A stretch of 64,000 nt of DNA from Ignatzschineria ureiclastica (GCF_003121845.1 NZ_QEWQ01000004.1:474944-538943), one strand, 5' to 3'. Shown: positions 9,227-19,512, counted from the first letter of the stretch. Made by a program: numbers and translations. The notes: generated by a model not told the origin, from the sequence alone.

Positions 9227-11812
9227 ATGAAACCAACCTACGAAGCTGCCCAAATCGAAGCAGCCGCTCAAGCATTTTGGGAAGCGAATGCTTCTTTCAA
9301 AGTAGAAAATCATACTGACAAACCTAATTATTACTGCCTCTCAATGTTCCCTTACCCTTCAGGTCGACTGCATATGGGACATGTGCGTAACTATACTATC
9401 GGGGATGTGATTACTCGTTATAAAAAAATGAGTGGCTACAATGTAATGCAACCCATTGGTTGGGATGCCTTTGGTATGCCTGCAGAAAATGCGGCGATTG
9501 ACAATAAAGTCTCTCCACACGATTGGACGCATAAAAATATCGTCTATATGCGCAAACAATTTAAAGAGCTCGGATTCGGTTTTGATTGGTCTCGAGAGTT
9601 TGCAACTTGTGACCCTGAGTACTATGGTTGGGAACAATGGTTCTTCCTTCAACTCTATAAAAAAGGGGTGATCTATCGTAAAAAAGGGATGGTTAACTGG
9701 GATCCCGTAGATCAAACAGTATTGGCAAATGAACAGGTCATCGATGGTCGTGGCTGGCGCTCAGATGCGTTAGTTGAACGCCGAGAAATCCCGATGTACT
9801 ACTTCAAAATTACCGATTATGCCGAAGAGTTATTGGAAGATCTTCAATTACTCGAAGATTGGCCTGAGCAAGTACGCACGATGCAAGCCAACTGGATCGG
9901 TAAATCTCAAGGTATGGAAGTCACATTCCTCCATCAAGATGGGCAATTTAATGTCTTTACAACGCGCCCTGATACATTAATGGGCGTTACTTATGTCGCG
10001 GTTGCTCCTGAACATCCGATTGCAGCAAAAGCAGCGGAAAATAATCCTGAACTTGCTGAGTTTATCAAAGCGTGTCAAAAAACGGGCACCAGTGAAGCCG
10101 ATTTTGCCACTCAAGAAGCCAAAGGAATGGCAACAGGCGAATTTGCTAAACATCCATTAACCGGTGAAGAAGTTCCAATTTGGGTCGCCAACTATGTACT
10201 AATGTCCTACGGCGATGGCGCTGTAATGGCCGTTCCGGCACATGATGCCCGAGATTTTGGTTTTGCTCACAAATACAATCTTCCTATCAAAATGGTCGTT
10301 GAGCCTAATGATGGTGATCATAACCTAGATACTTGGCACGATTCTCTCGGTGAACATGGAACTTTAATTAATTCTGGTGAATTTACTGGTCTTAATTTTG
10401 AAGAAGCTTTCAAAAAAATTGGAGATGCACTTGAAGCCAAAGGTTTAGGTAAACCTAAAACACAATATCGCTTACGGGACTGGGGGATTTCTCGTCAACG
10501 TTATTGGGGTTGCCCTATTCCAATCATCAATTGCCCAAGCTGTGGTGAAGTCCCCGTTCCTGAGCAAGATCTACCGGTTGTATTACCAACAGATTGTATT
10601 CCTGATGGCAGCGGTAACCCACTGAATAAACTCGATTCCTTCAAGAAAGTTGCTTGTCCGCAATGTGGTGGTGATGCCGAACGTGAAACCGATACAATGG
10701 ATACTTTCGTAGAATCCTCTTGGTATTATGCCCGTTTTGCATCAAGTCATTTCAATGAAGGAATGGTTGATCCTAAGGCCGCTGAAGCGTGGTTGCCGGT
10801 AGATCAATATATCGGCGGTGTAGAACATGCGATTTTACATCTACTCTACTCCCGTTTCTTCCATAAATTGATGCGTAATGAGGGTGTTTTAGGTAATCCT
10901 GAAAAAGTTGGCCCTGAACCTTTTAAGGCACTACTCACTCAAGGAATGGTGGTTTCTCCCGCTTTCTATCGTCATACAAGTAAAGGTTATGAATGGTTCA
11001 ATATCAATGATCTTGAAGTGATCGATAAGAATGGTGAGAAGAGCTACATCCTCAAAAAAGATGGTGAACCTGTCACTTACTACGGTATTCTCAAAATGGG
11101 GAAATCGAAGAATAATGGGGTTGATCCTGAGGCAATCGTTAAATCGTATGGCGCTGATGTTTCCCGTCTCTTTATGATGTTTACCTCACCACCCGAGCAA
11201 ACGCTTGAATGGTCAACGTCAGGCCTTGAAGGAGCTGACCGTTTCCTTCGCCGAGTTTGGAACTTTGCTTATGAGAATCAAGCAATCCTCAAAGATCATA
11301 CGCTTGATGCTAGTAAAATCAGTGATAAAGCCGCCAAAGATGCTCGCCGAGAAATTCATCAGGAATTGAAAAAAGCCCTCTACGATTATGAGCGCTTCCA
11401 TTTCAATACGGTCATCTCTGCGAATATGATTATGCTCAATGTCCTTACGAAATTGAAAGATTCACCGGATGAAGCGGCTGTGAAACGTGAAGGCTTCTCT
11501 ATTATGCTTCGCCTATTGAGTCCGATTGTGCCTCATATTGTTCATACTATTTGGTCAACTTTATTTGGTGACAATATTCTAGATCATGCACTACCTCTTG
11601 TGGATGAATCAGCACTGATCTCTGATGAAGTGAAATATATGGTACAAGTCAATGGTCGCCTCCGCGGTGAAGTCGTTGTACCGGCATCTGCTTCTAAGGA
11701 AGAGATTGAAAAAGCAGCACTTGCCAATGAAAATGCACAGAAATTCATCGAAGGTGAAATTCGTCGTGTTATCGTTGTCCCTAATCGCTTAGTCAATATC
11801 GTTGCCAATTAA
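9227..11812 (+). CDS. leuS: Leucyl-tRNA synthetase
   Basis: An 861-residue class Ia aminoacyl-tRNA synthetase of normal bacterial length, charging tRNA-Leu in the cytoplasm. The HIGH motif appears as LHMGHVRNY near residue 50 and the KMSKS motif as KMGKSKNNG near residue 625. Between them lie the CP1 editing domain ([38 protein letters not shown]) and a zinc-type CPSC...CPQCGG stretch. The C-terminal anticodon-binding region ends in [11 protein letters not shown]...NRLVNIV. It is monocistronic, with a terminator right after it; lptE and holA, often found nearby, are absent. Confidence 0.98.
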   Translation: MKPTYEAAQIEAAAQAFWEANASFKVENHTDKPNYYCLSMFPYPSGRLHMGHVRNYTIGDVITRYKKMSGYNVMQPIGWDAFGMPAENAAIDNKVSPHDWTHKNIVYMRKQFKELGFGFDWSREFATCDPEYYGWEQWFFLQLYKKGVIYRKKGMVNWDPVDQTVLANEQVIDGRGWRSDALVERREIPMYYFKITDYAEELLEDLQLLEDWPEQVRTMQANWIGKSQGMEVTFLHQDGQFNVFTTRPDTLMGVTYVAVAPEHPIAAKAAENNPELAEFIKACQKTGTSEADFATQEAKGMATGEFAKHPLTGEEVPIWVANYVLMSYGDGAVMAVPAHDARDFGFAHKYNLPIKMVVEPNDGDHNLDTWHDSLGEHGTLINSGEFTGLNFEEAFKKIGDALEAKGLGKPKTQYRLRDWGISRQRYWGCPIPIINCPSCGEVPVPEQDLPVVLPTDCIPDGSGNPLNKLDSFKKVACPQCGGDAERETDTMDTFVESSWYYARFASSHFNEGMVDPKAAEAWLPVDQYIGGVEHAILHLLYSRFFHKLMRNEGVLGNPEKVGPEPFKALLTQGMVVSPAFYRHTSKGYEWFNINDLEVIDKNGEKSYILKKDGEPVTYYGILKMGKSKNNGVDPEAIVKSYGADVSRLFMMFTSPPEQTLEWSTSGLEGADRFLRRVWNFAYENQAILKDHTLDASKISDKAAKDARREIHQELKKALYDYERFHFNTVISANMIMLNVLTKLKDSPDEAAVKREGFSIMLRLLSPIVPHIVHTIWSTLFGDNILDHALPLVDESALISDEVKYMVQVNGRLRGEVVVPASASKEEIEKAALANENAQKFIEGEIRRVIVVPNRLVNIVAN

Positions 11813-11844
11813 TTCTTGGTCTCAATAGACAATCATCACTATCA

Positions 11845-11873
11845 AATCCCGTACATTGTGCGGGATTTTTTTT
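11845..11873 (+). terminator. leuS terminator
   Basis: The stem ATCCCGTA/TGCGGGAT (one G-T wobble) has a CATTG loop and is followed by eight T, 33 bases past the leuS stop. Confidence 0.85.
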
Positions 11874-11885
11874 AGATTGATAAAA

Positions 11886-12025
11886 TATAGTCATATCGGC
11901 TCAAAATACGCTTATTCAAATGCCGGTGCATCAGCTGATCGAGGCAAGGAAGCTGTTCTATCCAGCATCTTGTAAGTGTTGGTGAGTCAGGTTTTATCTG
12001 CTTTTAAAATCCTACAATAGCTATT
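11886..12025 (-). repeat. TATAGT-ended repeat, copy A (truncated)
   Basis: It starts with TATAGTCATATCGGCTC, contains the AATGCCGG...CCAGCATCTTG core and the TGTTGGTGAGTCAGG arm, and stops at ATAGCTATT, where copy B begins. Its far terminal repeat is missing, as if copy B landed in or replaced it. I call minus those copies in which the CGGTTTAAAATAAG end comes first. Confidence 0.8.
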
Positions 12026-12162
12026 TATAGTAAGATCGGTTTAAAATAAGCTTATTGAAATGCCGGCGCATCAGTTGTAACAAGCAAGGAAGCTGTTCTA
12101 TCCGGCATCTTGCAAGTGTTGGTGAGTCAGGTTTTATGTTTTCTTAAACCAAATTTACTATA
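12026..12162 (-). repeat. TATAGT-ended repeat, copy B (complete, 137 bp)
   Basis: It runs from TATAGTAAGATCGG to AAATTTACTATA, so both ends are present as an imperfect inverted repeat of about 16 bases. The interior holds ATGCCGG and CCGGCAT, which can pair into a hairpin. There is no open frame. It directly abuts copy A, in the same orientation. Confidence 0.85.
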
Positions 12163-12214
12163 TAACTATATGCGTAAAAACGAATGAACAACCTCTCCCT
12201 AGAGAATCAAAAAA

Positions 12215-12239
12215 GCGATCTTATCTTAGATAAGATCGC
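12215..12239 (-). terminator. Autotransporter gene terminator
   Basis: A perfect 11-bp inverted repeat (GCGATCTTATC/GATAAGATCGC) around a 3-base centre. On the minus strand it is followed by six T. It lies 65 bases past the stop of the 12305 gene. Confidence 0.85.
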
Positions 12240-12304
12240 CTTAGTCATCTTAATGACCTTGATTATTACACTACGCTTTTGATCACTTTTCTGATGCTTC
12301 CATC

Positions 12305-15300
12305 TTATAAATCAATATTGATTCCTAAGTTAACACTATGATCATGGGCATTTTTGGAAATGAGTCCTTGATAACCAAAGCTAATTTCACTGCGTTGATT
12401 CATCTGATAAGAGAGAGCTGCTTGAATCACTGCACCACTTCTTGAAGCAGGTACACTCATTGTTTTAAAACTTGCTGCACTATTTTGGAAACGCAGATCT
12501 ACTTCACGATCAAGGTTACCAAATTGTTGTCTCCAACCTAGCGTTCCTGCAAATTGTAAGGCACTATTATCGCCACCAATATGACTATTCAAACGAAGCC
12601 CTAGAGTAGAAGCAAAGTAGTGATGATTTTTACTTTTCACATCAAGACCTGTGATACCTGATTCAGTTAAGTCTTTATTCTTCACATTGACATACGCTAA
12701 GTTTACAAAAGGCTCTAATGTACTACTGCTCGCTACCGGGATTTGATATCCTAAATCAGCAAAAATTTGCATTGTTTCCAATTTAAATTTATCACTATGT
12801 TGCTCTGATAAAGTTCCAAGTGTCACTGCTCGATCAACATCCGCTCTGTGCCAAGCATAGCTTAATCCTCCCGATAGTTTCCACCGATCCCAATTCGTAG
12901 CTCCATAGACCGCTAATTGATAGTTATCTTGATCTACATTAGGACGATGATCCCACTTCATTTTGCTCTTGCTATAACCCGCAGCAAAACCAAGAATCAT
13001 ATTGTTCTGCATTCCTGTATCAAGCCCGATTAAAAGCCCTTGAGTATCTCGTTTAAAGCCCACTAGATTATCGCGATCTTTCACTTTCCCCCAATTACCA
13101 TAAGCGCTCCCCCACAGATTGGTGAGTTTTTCATTACGCACTTCATCAATCCGATCATTAAGGCGTAATTGTAATTGATCACGAAGTAGATGACTCTCTT
13201 CCATAGTTGATGACACGATATCTGCATAGACTTGTCCGGATAATTGCCCTAATTCTTGTCCCACAGTTGCGGCATTAGTTGAGGCTAAGAAATGATTATA
13301 AAGCGGACTATCCAATGGCATACTCTCTAACGCAGTGGCGACTGCTTGACCATTTTGATTGAGCGCATAATTTCCTAAAGCATTTTGGTTACGCGTTAAG
13401 GTTAAATCTAACCCGCTATTACTTTTCTCAATGAGGCTATCGACCAGCAGATACTGATTTTCAATAGTAAAATCACCAGTGATATTGTTGGCCGTTAAAA
13501 TCTGCTGTTTCTGACCCATTAATGTTCCGATTTGATCTTGAGATGCAACGACTGACAATGTGGCATCTTGTAATAGAACGTTGCCTTTAACAATAATCCC
13601 TTGAGAATTAGTTACAGTACGATCTTCAGTACTCTTTCCTCTACTATTTTCAGGGGCATTGACTGTCACAAGATAAGTCGCGCCATTTAAAGATAGATCT
13701 CCATTCACGGTTAAAGCACCTTCGCTACTATTGGCAATAATGGCCTCTTTTTCTACCGTTACACTACCCACCATACCGCTACCTTGGAAAATCGCAAGCG
13801 GTTTAACTAACACATCCGAAGCTAAAGAACCTGAAACAATCAATGCTCCCCCACTGACAGTGGTTAAGCCTGTATAGCTGCTATCCCCTGATAATTCAAG
13901 CACCCCTGTGCCTTTTTTCTCAAGTGAACCTGTACCTTTAATATCATTATTCCACTCATCATAGGCATTCAACCCACCTTGAGAAGCATCCATATTCACT
14001 ACAACATCGCTCTCAAGAGAACCATAACCACCGGCGGCATCATAGAGATTAAGACGCGCCCAACCACTGCCATCATCTAATGCGTGCCCTGATTCAATCA
14101 TCGTTGTACGAAGAATTTCTCGGCGTTGCGCTTTATCTAAATAAGGATAACGAGTTGCAATTAGTACTTCCGCACCTTCAGGCACTACTGCTTCTAATGT
14201 TGTATCTCCAATAGGATCTAAACCATAAGTTAAACGATCTAAATAATCCTGACGCTCTTTAGCTCGTTCTTCTTTTGATTTTTTCGGTGCTGTTTTTTTA
14301 CAATCAGCGATACTCATTTGACAACCTTGCTCTAACATTGACCGCAGATCTTTCTGAGCATCCGCCAATAAGGTCTGAAAGTTGCCGGTAGTTGTTATAC
14401 TATTGCCGAGCATCCCTTTAATTTCCTGATTGGTATAATCAGGATTATTATTGAGCATTTGTGCAACAGCATAAGTTGTCATAATTCGTGCACCCATAAT
14501 ATCAAGCGTATAATGCACCCCTAATACTGCACGACTATTCCCAAATTCTGAACCACGAGCCATAAACTCTTGATACTGCTCCGGCACCATTTGAGCAAAA
14601 AGTAATGTCGAAGAGAAACCTAATGCCGAATGACCACTAGGATAAGCGGGACTATCTTGAATTGTCGCTAACGCATCCTTATCTGATGAGGCAGGCTTAC
14701 CAAAGAAATCTGTACCTTCAAAAATGACAATACTATCAGGAGAAACTTGCGCAGGTCTTGCATTTCCTACACCATTGGGATGACCACCATTGGCTATTTG
14801 ATCTTTGTAAGCTTCATCATAAACCCCAAAAATGCCGCCTTCTGGAAGCGCTAAATTTAAATACGGCTTTCCTTCAATTTCACCTGTCGCAAAGAAATGT
14901 TTAGCAAAATCATTATCACTACTCACAATTGAATTGACTTGAGTAAAGAGAGATTTAAAACTTGGAGAAAAAGATTTCCCCACATTTTGGTACGTTGTAG
15001 GATCTATTTTTATCGAAGTATTCTCAAAAAATACCTCTTTCATCTTACCTCCAAGAGCATCCGCCACAATCAACCCATTATCAATAGAGCCTATTAAACC
15101 GATTAATGTATTGTCATAAAGCGCTTGCTGTTGTTCGGCTTTCGTTGAATTTTTGTTAATTTCAAGGCTCTTTGCAAGGTTCTGTGTAAGAATTTTCTTG
15201 CCTTGCTCGCTATTGTTTAAAGTCGTAATACCTGTAATTAAACCTGTTGCCTCTTCAGTATATTTAGGTGCGGCAATCGCAGGCGTAAGATTTAAAAGAG

Positions 15301-15343
15301 AGATATACGTTAATGTGGCGAGTACGGTTTTTTTTAACTGCAT
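12305..15343 (-). CDS. Autotransporter with PAP2-type phosphatase passenger
   Basis: About 1012 residues, a type Va secreted protein. I chose the ATG at 15343: GAAGGA lies 11 bases upstream, while the earlier ATG at 15355 overlaps that ribosome site. A Sec signal ends near AIAA. In numbering from 15355, residues 120-300 carry the acid-phosphatase motifs ARP (199-201), PSGH (239-242) and SRAVLGVHYTLD (274-285, SRx5Hx3D). The first-motif lysine is not at its usual spacing. Residues 480-560 hold an autotransporter-associated repeat (GTGVLELSGDSSYTGLTTVSGG). The last 280 or so residues are a beta-barrel translocator. It probably displays a phosphatase on the cell surface. Confidence 0.93.
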   Translation of the reverse strand: MQLKKTVLATLTYISLLNLTPAIAAPKYTEEATGLITGITTLNNSEQGKKILTQNLAKSLEINKNSTKAEQQQALYDNTLIGLIGSIDNGLIVADALGGKMKEVFFENTSIKIDPTTYQNVGKSFSPSFKSLFTQVNSIVSSDNDFAKHFFATGEIEGKPYLNLALPEGGIFGVYDEAYKDQIANGGHPNGVGNARPAQVSPDSIVIFEGTDFFGKPASSDKDALATIQDSPAYPSGHSALGFSSTLLFAQMVPEQYQEFMARGSEFGNSRAVLGVHYTLDIMGARIMTTYAVAQMLNNNPDYTNQEIKGMLGNSITTTGNFQTLLADAQKDLRSMLEQGCQMSIADCKKTAPKKSKEERAKERQDYLDRLTYGLDPIGDTTLEAVVPEGAEVLIATRYPYLDKAQRREILRTTMIESGHALDDGSGWARLNLYDAAGGYGSLESDVVVNMDASQGGLNAYDEWNNDIKGTGSLEKKGTGVLELSGDSSYTGLTTVSGGALIVSGSLASDVLVKPLAIFQGSGMVGSVTVEKEAIIANSSEGALTVNGDLSLNGATYLVTVNAPENSRGKSTEDRTVTNSQGIIVKGNVLLQDATLSVVASQDQIGTLMGQKQQILTANNITGDFTIENQYLLVDSLIEKSNSGLDLTLTRNQNALGNYALNQNGQAVATALESMPLDSPLYNHFLASTNAATVGQELGQLSGQVYADIVSSTMEESHLLRDQLQLRLNDRIDEVRNEKLTNLWGSAYGNWGKVKDRDNLVGFKRDTQGLLIGLDTGMQNNMILGFAAGYSKSKMKWDHRPNVDQDNYQLAVYGATNWDRWKLSGGLSYAWHRADVDRAVTLGTLSEQHSDKFKLETMQIFADLGYQIPVASSSTLEPFVNLAYVNVKNKDLTESGITGLDVKSKNHHYFASTLGLRLNSHIGGDNSALQFAGTLGWRQQFGNLDREVDLRFQNSAASFKTMSVPASRSGAVIQAALSYQMNQRSEISFGYQGLISKNAHDHSVNLGINIDL

Positions 15344-15355
15344 TTTGATAATCAT

Positions 15356-15711
15356 CCTTCAAGAATAATAGAGGTTCTTTCTAAAATCGAAGAATAACAA
15401 TCATATGTGACAGAAATATTACAGATTTAAATTATGAAAAATATTTTTATAATTCTTTAATAAAATGAGTTATATATCCAATAAAAATAGGTCACAAATA
15501 GATCATCAATAGGTAATTAATATGAGTAATTAATATGAGTAATCCCTAATAATTTTATAGATCTTTTTAAAAATCTCCCTCAATCCCCCGATCTTTACCT
15601 CATCGTTTATCTCTCACAATTGCAACATAAAGAAACAGAATAAAGACTATAGTCGAAGATTGTAAGTTATGGCACAATCAACCTGAGAAAAACATTATAA
15701 AAAGGAGATAG
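15356..15711. other. AT-rich divergent region between autotransporter and msrA
   Basis: 356 bases holding both promoters. It contains a 13-bp tandem repeat (GTAATTAATATGA, 2.4 copies, 15513-15543). I see no small gene and no clear operator. Confidence 0.4.
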
Positions 15712-15714
15712 ATG

Positions 15715-16233
15715 ATGACTGAAGAGACACAAGACATTAGAGAGATTGTCGTTGCCGGCGGTTGTTTTTGGGGTGTTGAGGCTTACTATCAGCAGCTTAA
15801 AGGGGTTATAGCAACAGAGGTAGGTTATGCGCAAGGGGTTGTTGATCACCCGACTTATGAAGCGGTGTGTACGATGGAAACCGATCACGCGGAAGTGGTG
15901 AAGATTGTTTATGACGCGAATGTCATTGCGCTTGAGAAGATTTTAGAACACCTCTTTCGAATGATTGATCCGCTGTCACTCAATCAACAAGGCAATGATA
16001 TCGGTACACAATATCGCACCGGTATCTACTATAGCGATAAAGCAGATCTTCCTGTGATTAAGCAGTTTATCGCTCAAGAGCAACAAGCTTACGCTGCACC
16101 GATTGCTGTAGAGGTAGAGCCCCTCAAAACATTTTGGCCAGCGGAAGATTTTCACCAAGATTATCTCCTTAAAAATCCACAAGGTTACTGTCATATCAAT
16201 TTCGCCCTAATTAAACCTAGTGAACGAAAATAA
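15715..16233 (+). CDS. msrA: Peptide-methionine (S)-S-oxide reductase MsrA
   Basis: A 172-residue cytoplasmic repair enzyme that reduces S-methionine sulfoxide. The catalytic GGCFWGVEAYYQ motif is near residue 15, followed by VGYAQGVVDHPTYEAVCT, DHAEVVKI and QGNDIGTQYRTGIY, all hallmark blocks. The C-terminus has FHQDYLLKNPQGYCHI, where the cysteine is a candidate resolving residue. Two ATGs are adjacent (15712, 15715); the second has the better 7-base spacing from AAGGAG. No MsrB is fused or adjacent. Confidence 0.97.
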   Translation: MTEETQDIREIVVAGGCFWGVEAYYQQLKGVIATEVGYAQGVVDHPTYEAVCTMETDHAEVVKIVYDANVIALEKILEHLFRMIDPLSLNQQGNDIGTQYRTGIYYSDKADLPVIKQFIAQEQQAYAAPIAVEVEPLKTFWPAEDFHQDYLLKNPQGYCHINFALIKPSERK

Positions 16234-16397
16234 TCAGACAGGCTTATCTCGTTATTAATCTATTCATTAACCTATTGTACTAAACAATGAATAGAGAAAG
16301 CCCGATAGAAGAATCATCTTTTTGATTTACAAGTCAAAATGATGTCTTGCTTCATTTGCTTACATTTGTTAGTCCTAAATTTTCTACTTATCAATAA

Positions 16398-16460
16398 GGC
16401 AGTTTGTTTGATCATAACCTGACTTTAGTCAGATGATCCTGAGTTATGTTACAAACTGCC
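16398..16460. promoter_or_regulatory. Structured 63-base inverted-repeat element
   Basis: Outer arms GGCAGTTTGT/ACAAACTGCC pair perfectly over 10 bp. Inside, GATCAT/ATGATC and CTGAC/GTCAG form a second nested hairpin. No T-run follows in either direction, so it is not an ordinary terminator. A possible -10 (TAGAAT) follows a few bases downstream, and the next gene starts at about 16594. It could be an operator, a folded leader or a REP-like element. Confidence 0.45.
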
Positions 16461-16593
16461 ACTTATTTGCGCTAGAATCCATAGTGGTACTCACCGATGA
16501 AGACTTTAAAATAATCAAGGATTAACATTCTATTTTAGAAGTTTACGGGAGTGTATAGAGGTAGAATAACGAGGATGATGAAGGAGCATAATG

Positions 16594-17181
16594 ATGACAC
16601 AGACATTAAGCGACCAAGATACTGTTTCACTTTATCAAGAGATTAGCCATTTCCCCTCATTTAAGGAGATGGTTGCGGCGCAATCGAGTGCCCTTGATGC
16701 TCCTATTTTAGCTAGATATATTGCGGACACCTTACAAACACTACAAACGATCGATATTGAAGAATTAATCGAGCATCGTATGTCTGTCTATCATCTTAAG
16801 CCCATTGAATCGATCTCTATTCTCAAAATATTAACACTTAATCTGGATATTATTGAGAATTTAGGTTCGCTTGGCGTATTACAACAAGCGCTACTCAATT
16901 TGATTGATGGGGCAATCTATCAAGCGGCACATCAGGATCCCTCACATAATGCTCTCAATTTAATTCGGGAACATATTTTTACGATTGAAGATTACTGTTT
17001 ACAGATCGAGCATACAATTGATCTGCGAGCACAGTGTCAAAGTGAGGGGCACGAAGATGAGTTGCAAATCAGATTATTAGAAGATCAACAAAAAATGCAA
17101 ACTTATCTTAAACAGATCGAAAAAATTGCTAAATTAGTGATTAAAGAGCTGAAAACATCTGCTAAAAAACCACATCAATAA
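16594..17181 (+). CDS. Unknown cytoplasmic helical protein, 195 residues
   Basis: I do not recognise the family. The protein has no signal peptide or membrane segment and is predicted by eye to be almost all alpha-helical, with long Leu/Ile/Gln-rich stretches (DTLQTLQTIDIEELIEHR; ILKILTLNLDIIENLGSLGVLQQALLNLID) and a coiled-coil-like tail (LEDQQKMQTYLKQIEKIAKLVIKELKT) ending in a basic cluster. Two ATGs are adjacent; AAGGAG is 7 bases before the second. It is followed 140 bases on by the Imm51-like gene. Confidence 0.65.
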   Translation: MTQTLSDQDTVSLYQEISHFPSFKEMVAAQSSALDAPILARYIADTLQTLQTIDIEELIEHRMSVYHLKPIESISILKILTLNLDIIENLGSLGVLQQALLNLIDGAIYQAAHQDPSHNALNLIREHIFTIEDYCLQIEHTIDLRAQCQSEGHEDELQIRLLEDQQKMQTYLKQIEKIAKLVIKELKTSAKKPHQ

Positions 17182-17321
17182 TATCCTACTTATTTTTATA
17201 ATCCTCTTTGTGAATAAAAGTAGCCTAAAAATAGCGTCTTTCGTTAAAATGATGCACTACTGCGCGCCTTATGGCTTTCTAAATATCAATTATCACAAAC
17301 ATACAATCAGAGGTTTTATTG

Positions 17322-17657
17322 ATGGAAGATCTACAACGTATTCATCCTTTTGAAATTATCCAATATGATGAAAATCACTTTGGTCTCTTTTTCCCGGCGC
17401 ACGAACGTTTTGAAGTATTTGATGCACTTGAAATGGAGAGTAGTGGCTACAATTGGGTGGATATTATTGAGTTTTATCTTGAGAATGAATTGACCGATCT
17501 ACAAGGCGCATTTCAATATGAGCCTAATGATGAGAGCTGTGAATTACAGGGTTCATTTGAAGATATCAAAGCTTTTGTACTCAATTTCCGCCCGCTCTAT
17601 TTTGATGATCGCCAACTTTCGTTACTCATCGAAGAGATGCAGGAAACGTGGTATTAA
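17322..17657 (+). CDS. Imm51-like immunity-family protein
   Basis: 111 residues, soluble and very acidic. The block MESSGYNWVDIIEFYLENELTDL followed by FQYEPNDESCELQGSFEDIKAFVLNF resembles the Imm51 family, in which a GYxW motif and a terminal helix are typical. Imm51 members are predicted immunity proteins for polymorphic toxins and also occur as orphans. The ATG at 17322 has AGAGG 8 bases upstream; a TTG one codon earlier is less likely. No toxin gene is visible nearby. The family call comes from memory and is moderate. Confidence 0.55.
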   Translation: MEDLQRIHPFEIIQYDENHFGLFFPAHERFEVFDALEMESSGYNWVDIIEFYLENELTDLQGAFQYEPNDESCELQGSFEDIKAFVLNFRPLYFDDRQLSLLIEEMQETWY

Positions 17658-17695
17658 TGCCACAACTCACTACGTGCTGATTATTAGATGGCTCT

Positions 17696-17826
17696 TATAG
17701 TAAATTTGGTTTAAGAAAAATGATTTTAAACAACACTTGCAAGATGCCGGATAGAATGGCTTCCTTACTTATTACAGTCGATGCGCCGGCATTTAAATAA
17801 GCTTATTTTGAACCGATATTACTATA
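17696..17826 (+). repeat. TATAGT-ended repeat, copy C (complete, 131 bp)
   Basis: It runs from TATAGTAAATTTGGTTTAAG to AACCGATATTACTATA, with the ATGCCGG/CCGGCAT interior pairing. It lies in the gap between the Imm51-like gene and the YhbW-type gene. This is the short form, lacking the AATAGCTATTGTG segment seen in copies E and F. Confidence 0.85.
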
Positions 17827-18001
17827 AATGACTCTTAGCTGACCGCTATGCATCAAAATGAATACTTGGTTTTCTTGATCTGAATCCCCATTCACTTATT
17901 ATTGCCATTTCAAATAGATCCCTTTTAATTCAACTAATAAATTGATATGTCGATCTCATATTGGTTAATTATCGAGGGATTCATCATATAAGGAGATTCA
18001 G

Positions 18002-18997
18002 ATGCAATATTCTATTTTAGATCTAGCCAATATCTATCAAGGAGAGAAAGCCAAGGATGCCTTTCAGCGGGCTGTGTCCTTAGCGCAATTGGGCGAGCAA
18101 CAAGGATATACACGCTTTTGGGTAGCCGAACATCATAATATGATCAATATCGCAAGTTCAGCGACGGCAGTACTCATCGGTCATTTAGCTGAGAAAACGT
18201 CGAAGATTCGCGTCGGTGCTGGTGGTATTATGCTCCCTAATCACGCACCCTTAATGGTCGCTGAAGCCTTTGGGACCTTAGAGAGCCTCTATCCCGGAAG
18301 AATTGATTTAGGATTGGGACGCGCACCGGGAACCGATCAAGCAACCGCCTATGCCCTTCGCCGAGATCCCAGTAGAGCAGAACAATTTCCGAATGAGGTT
18401 GCAGAACTTCTCACCTATTTTCATCCTGTTGATAATCAACGCATTCACGCTATTCCGGGAATGGGTTTAGATGTGCCGATCTGGATTTTAGGTTCTAGCC
18501 TATTTGGCGCACAACTTGCCGCTTATATGGGATTACCCTACGCTTTTGCCGGCCACTTTGCACCGGCGCAAATGAAAGAGGCATTACGGATCTATCGCGA
18601 GCAATTTAGACCTTCGCCATATTTAGAGAAACCTTATGCAATGCTCTGTATGAATGCCATTGTCGCCGATTCACGAGAAGAAGCACAATATCTATTTACC
18701 ACAATGCAACAGAGCTTTACCCTCTTAATCCGAGATGATCGCAGATTAACACCGCCGCCTATCGAGGATATTGAAAGCTTCTGGAATCCATTAGAGAAAC
18801 GCCACGCCTCCTCAATGCTCAAGCTCTCTGCGGTTGGCGATAAAACAGATGTTAAAGCCTATATTACCGAGCTCTTAGAAGAGATTGAGGTGGAGGAATT
18901 GATGTTTGCCGGGATGGTATATGATAGAGAAAAACGACTTCACTCCTTTAAACTGCTCAGTGAAGTGATGCAAGAGATTCAACAAGAGAATCAATAA
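18002..18997 (+). CDS. Luciferase-like flavin-dependent oxidoreductase, YhbW type
   Basis: 331 residues, of the bacterial luciferase-like (LLM) superfamily, a TIM barrel using reduced FMN. Hallmarks: [10 protein letters not shown] near residue 40, [27 protein letters not shown] near 70-97, and [16 protein letters not shown] near 100. These match the MsnO8/YhbW branch. The substrate is unknown. AAGGAG precedes the ATG by 8 bases. It is monocistronic, downstream of repeat copy C. Confidence 0.9.
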   Translation: MQYSILDLANIYQGEKAKDAFQRAVSLAQLGEQQGYTRFWVAEHHNMINIASSATAVLIGHLAEKTSKIRVGAGGIMLPNHAPLMVAEAFGTLESLYPGRIDLGLGRAPGTDQATAYALRRDPSRAEQFPNEVAELLTYFHPVDNQRIHAIPGMGLDVPIWILGSSLFGAQLAAYMGLPYAFAGHFAPAQMKEALRIYREQFRPSPYLEKPYAMLCMNAIVADSREEAQYLFTTMQQSFTLLIRDDRRLTPPPIEDIESFWNPLEKRHASSMLKLSAVGDKTDVKAYITELLEEIEVEELMFAGMVYDREKRLHSFKLLSEVMQEIQQENQ

Positions 18998-19052
18998 TAA
19001 ACTCAACAGTAAACTCAATAAGGGGATCAATAAGAACCCCTCAAGAAATTTG

Positions 19053-19490
19053 CTAAATCTCTAACAGAAAAGTCACCGGGCCGTCATTAATAAGCGCGAC
19101 TTTCATATCTGCCCGGAACTTGCCTGTCTCTACAATCGCTAATTGGGTTTTGGCAAAATCCACTGCATATTGAAATAACGCTTCGCTCACTTCAGGCTTT
19201 GCGGCTTTAGAGAAGCTTGGGCGAAGCCCTTTATTCGTTTCAGCGGCTAAGGTAAATTGGGAAACAAGTAACAATTCCCCTTGAATATCTAAAAGAGAGA
19301 GATTCATTTTACCGGCATCATCACTAAAAACGCGATACTTTAAGAGCTTAGTAATCCCCTTCTCTATCGCTTGCCGATCATCCTCTTCTTCAATCGCCAC
19401 TAACGCCATAATGCCGGCATTAATTGCGCCAATCACTTCATTCTCTACTGTAACCGATGCTTCACTGACTCTCTGTAATAATATTTTCAT
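19053..19490 (-). CDS. dtd: D-aminoacyl-tRNA deacylase
   Basis: 145 residues, the normal length. It hydrolyses D-aminoacyl-tRNAs, including D-Tyr-tRNA and Gly-tRNA-Ala, keeping translation stereospecific. The active-site motifs are visible: LLVSQFTLAA near residue 80 and NDGPVTF near the C-terminus (the cross-subunit Gly-cisPro motif). The start has AGGA 5 bases upstream. Its promoter region is occupied by repeat copy D, only 22 bases above the ATG. Confidence 0.96.
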   Translation of the reverse strand: MKILLQRVSEASVTVENEVIGAINAGIMALVAIEEEDDRQAIEKGITKLLKYRVFSDDAGKMNLSLLDIQGELLLVSQFTLAAETNKGLRPSFSKAAKPEVSEALFQYAVDFAKTQLAIVETGKFRADMKVALINDGPVTFLLEI

Positions 19491-19512
19491 AATTGTCCTA
19501 TAAATGACCCTA

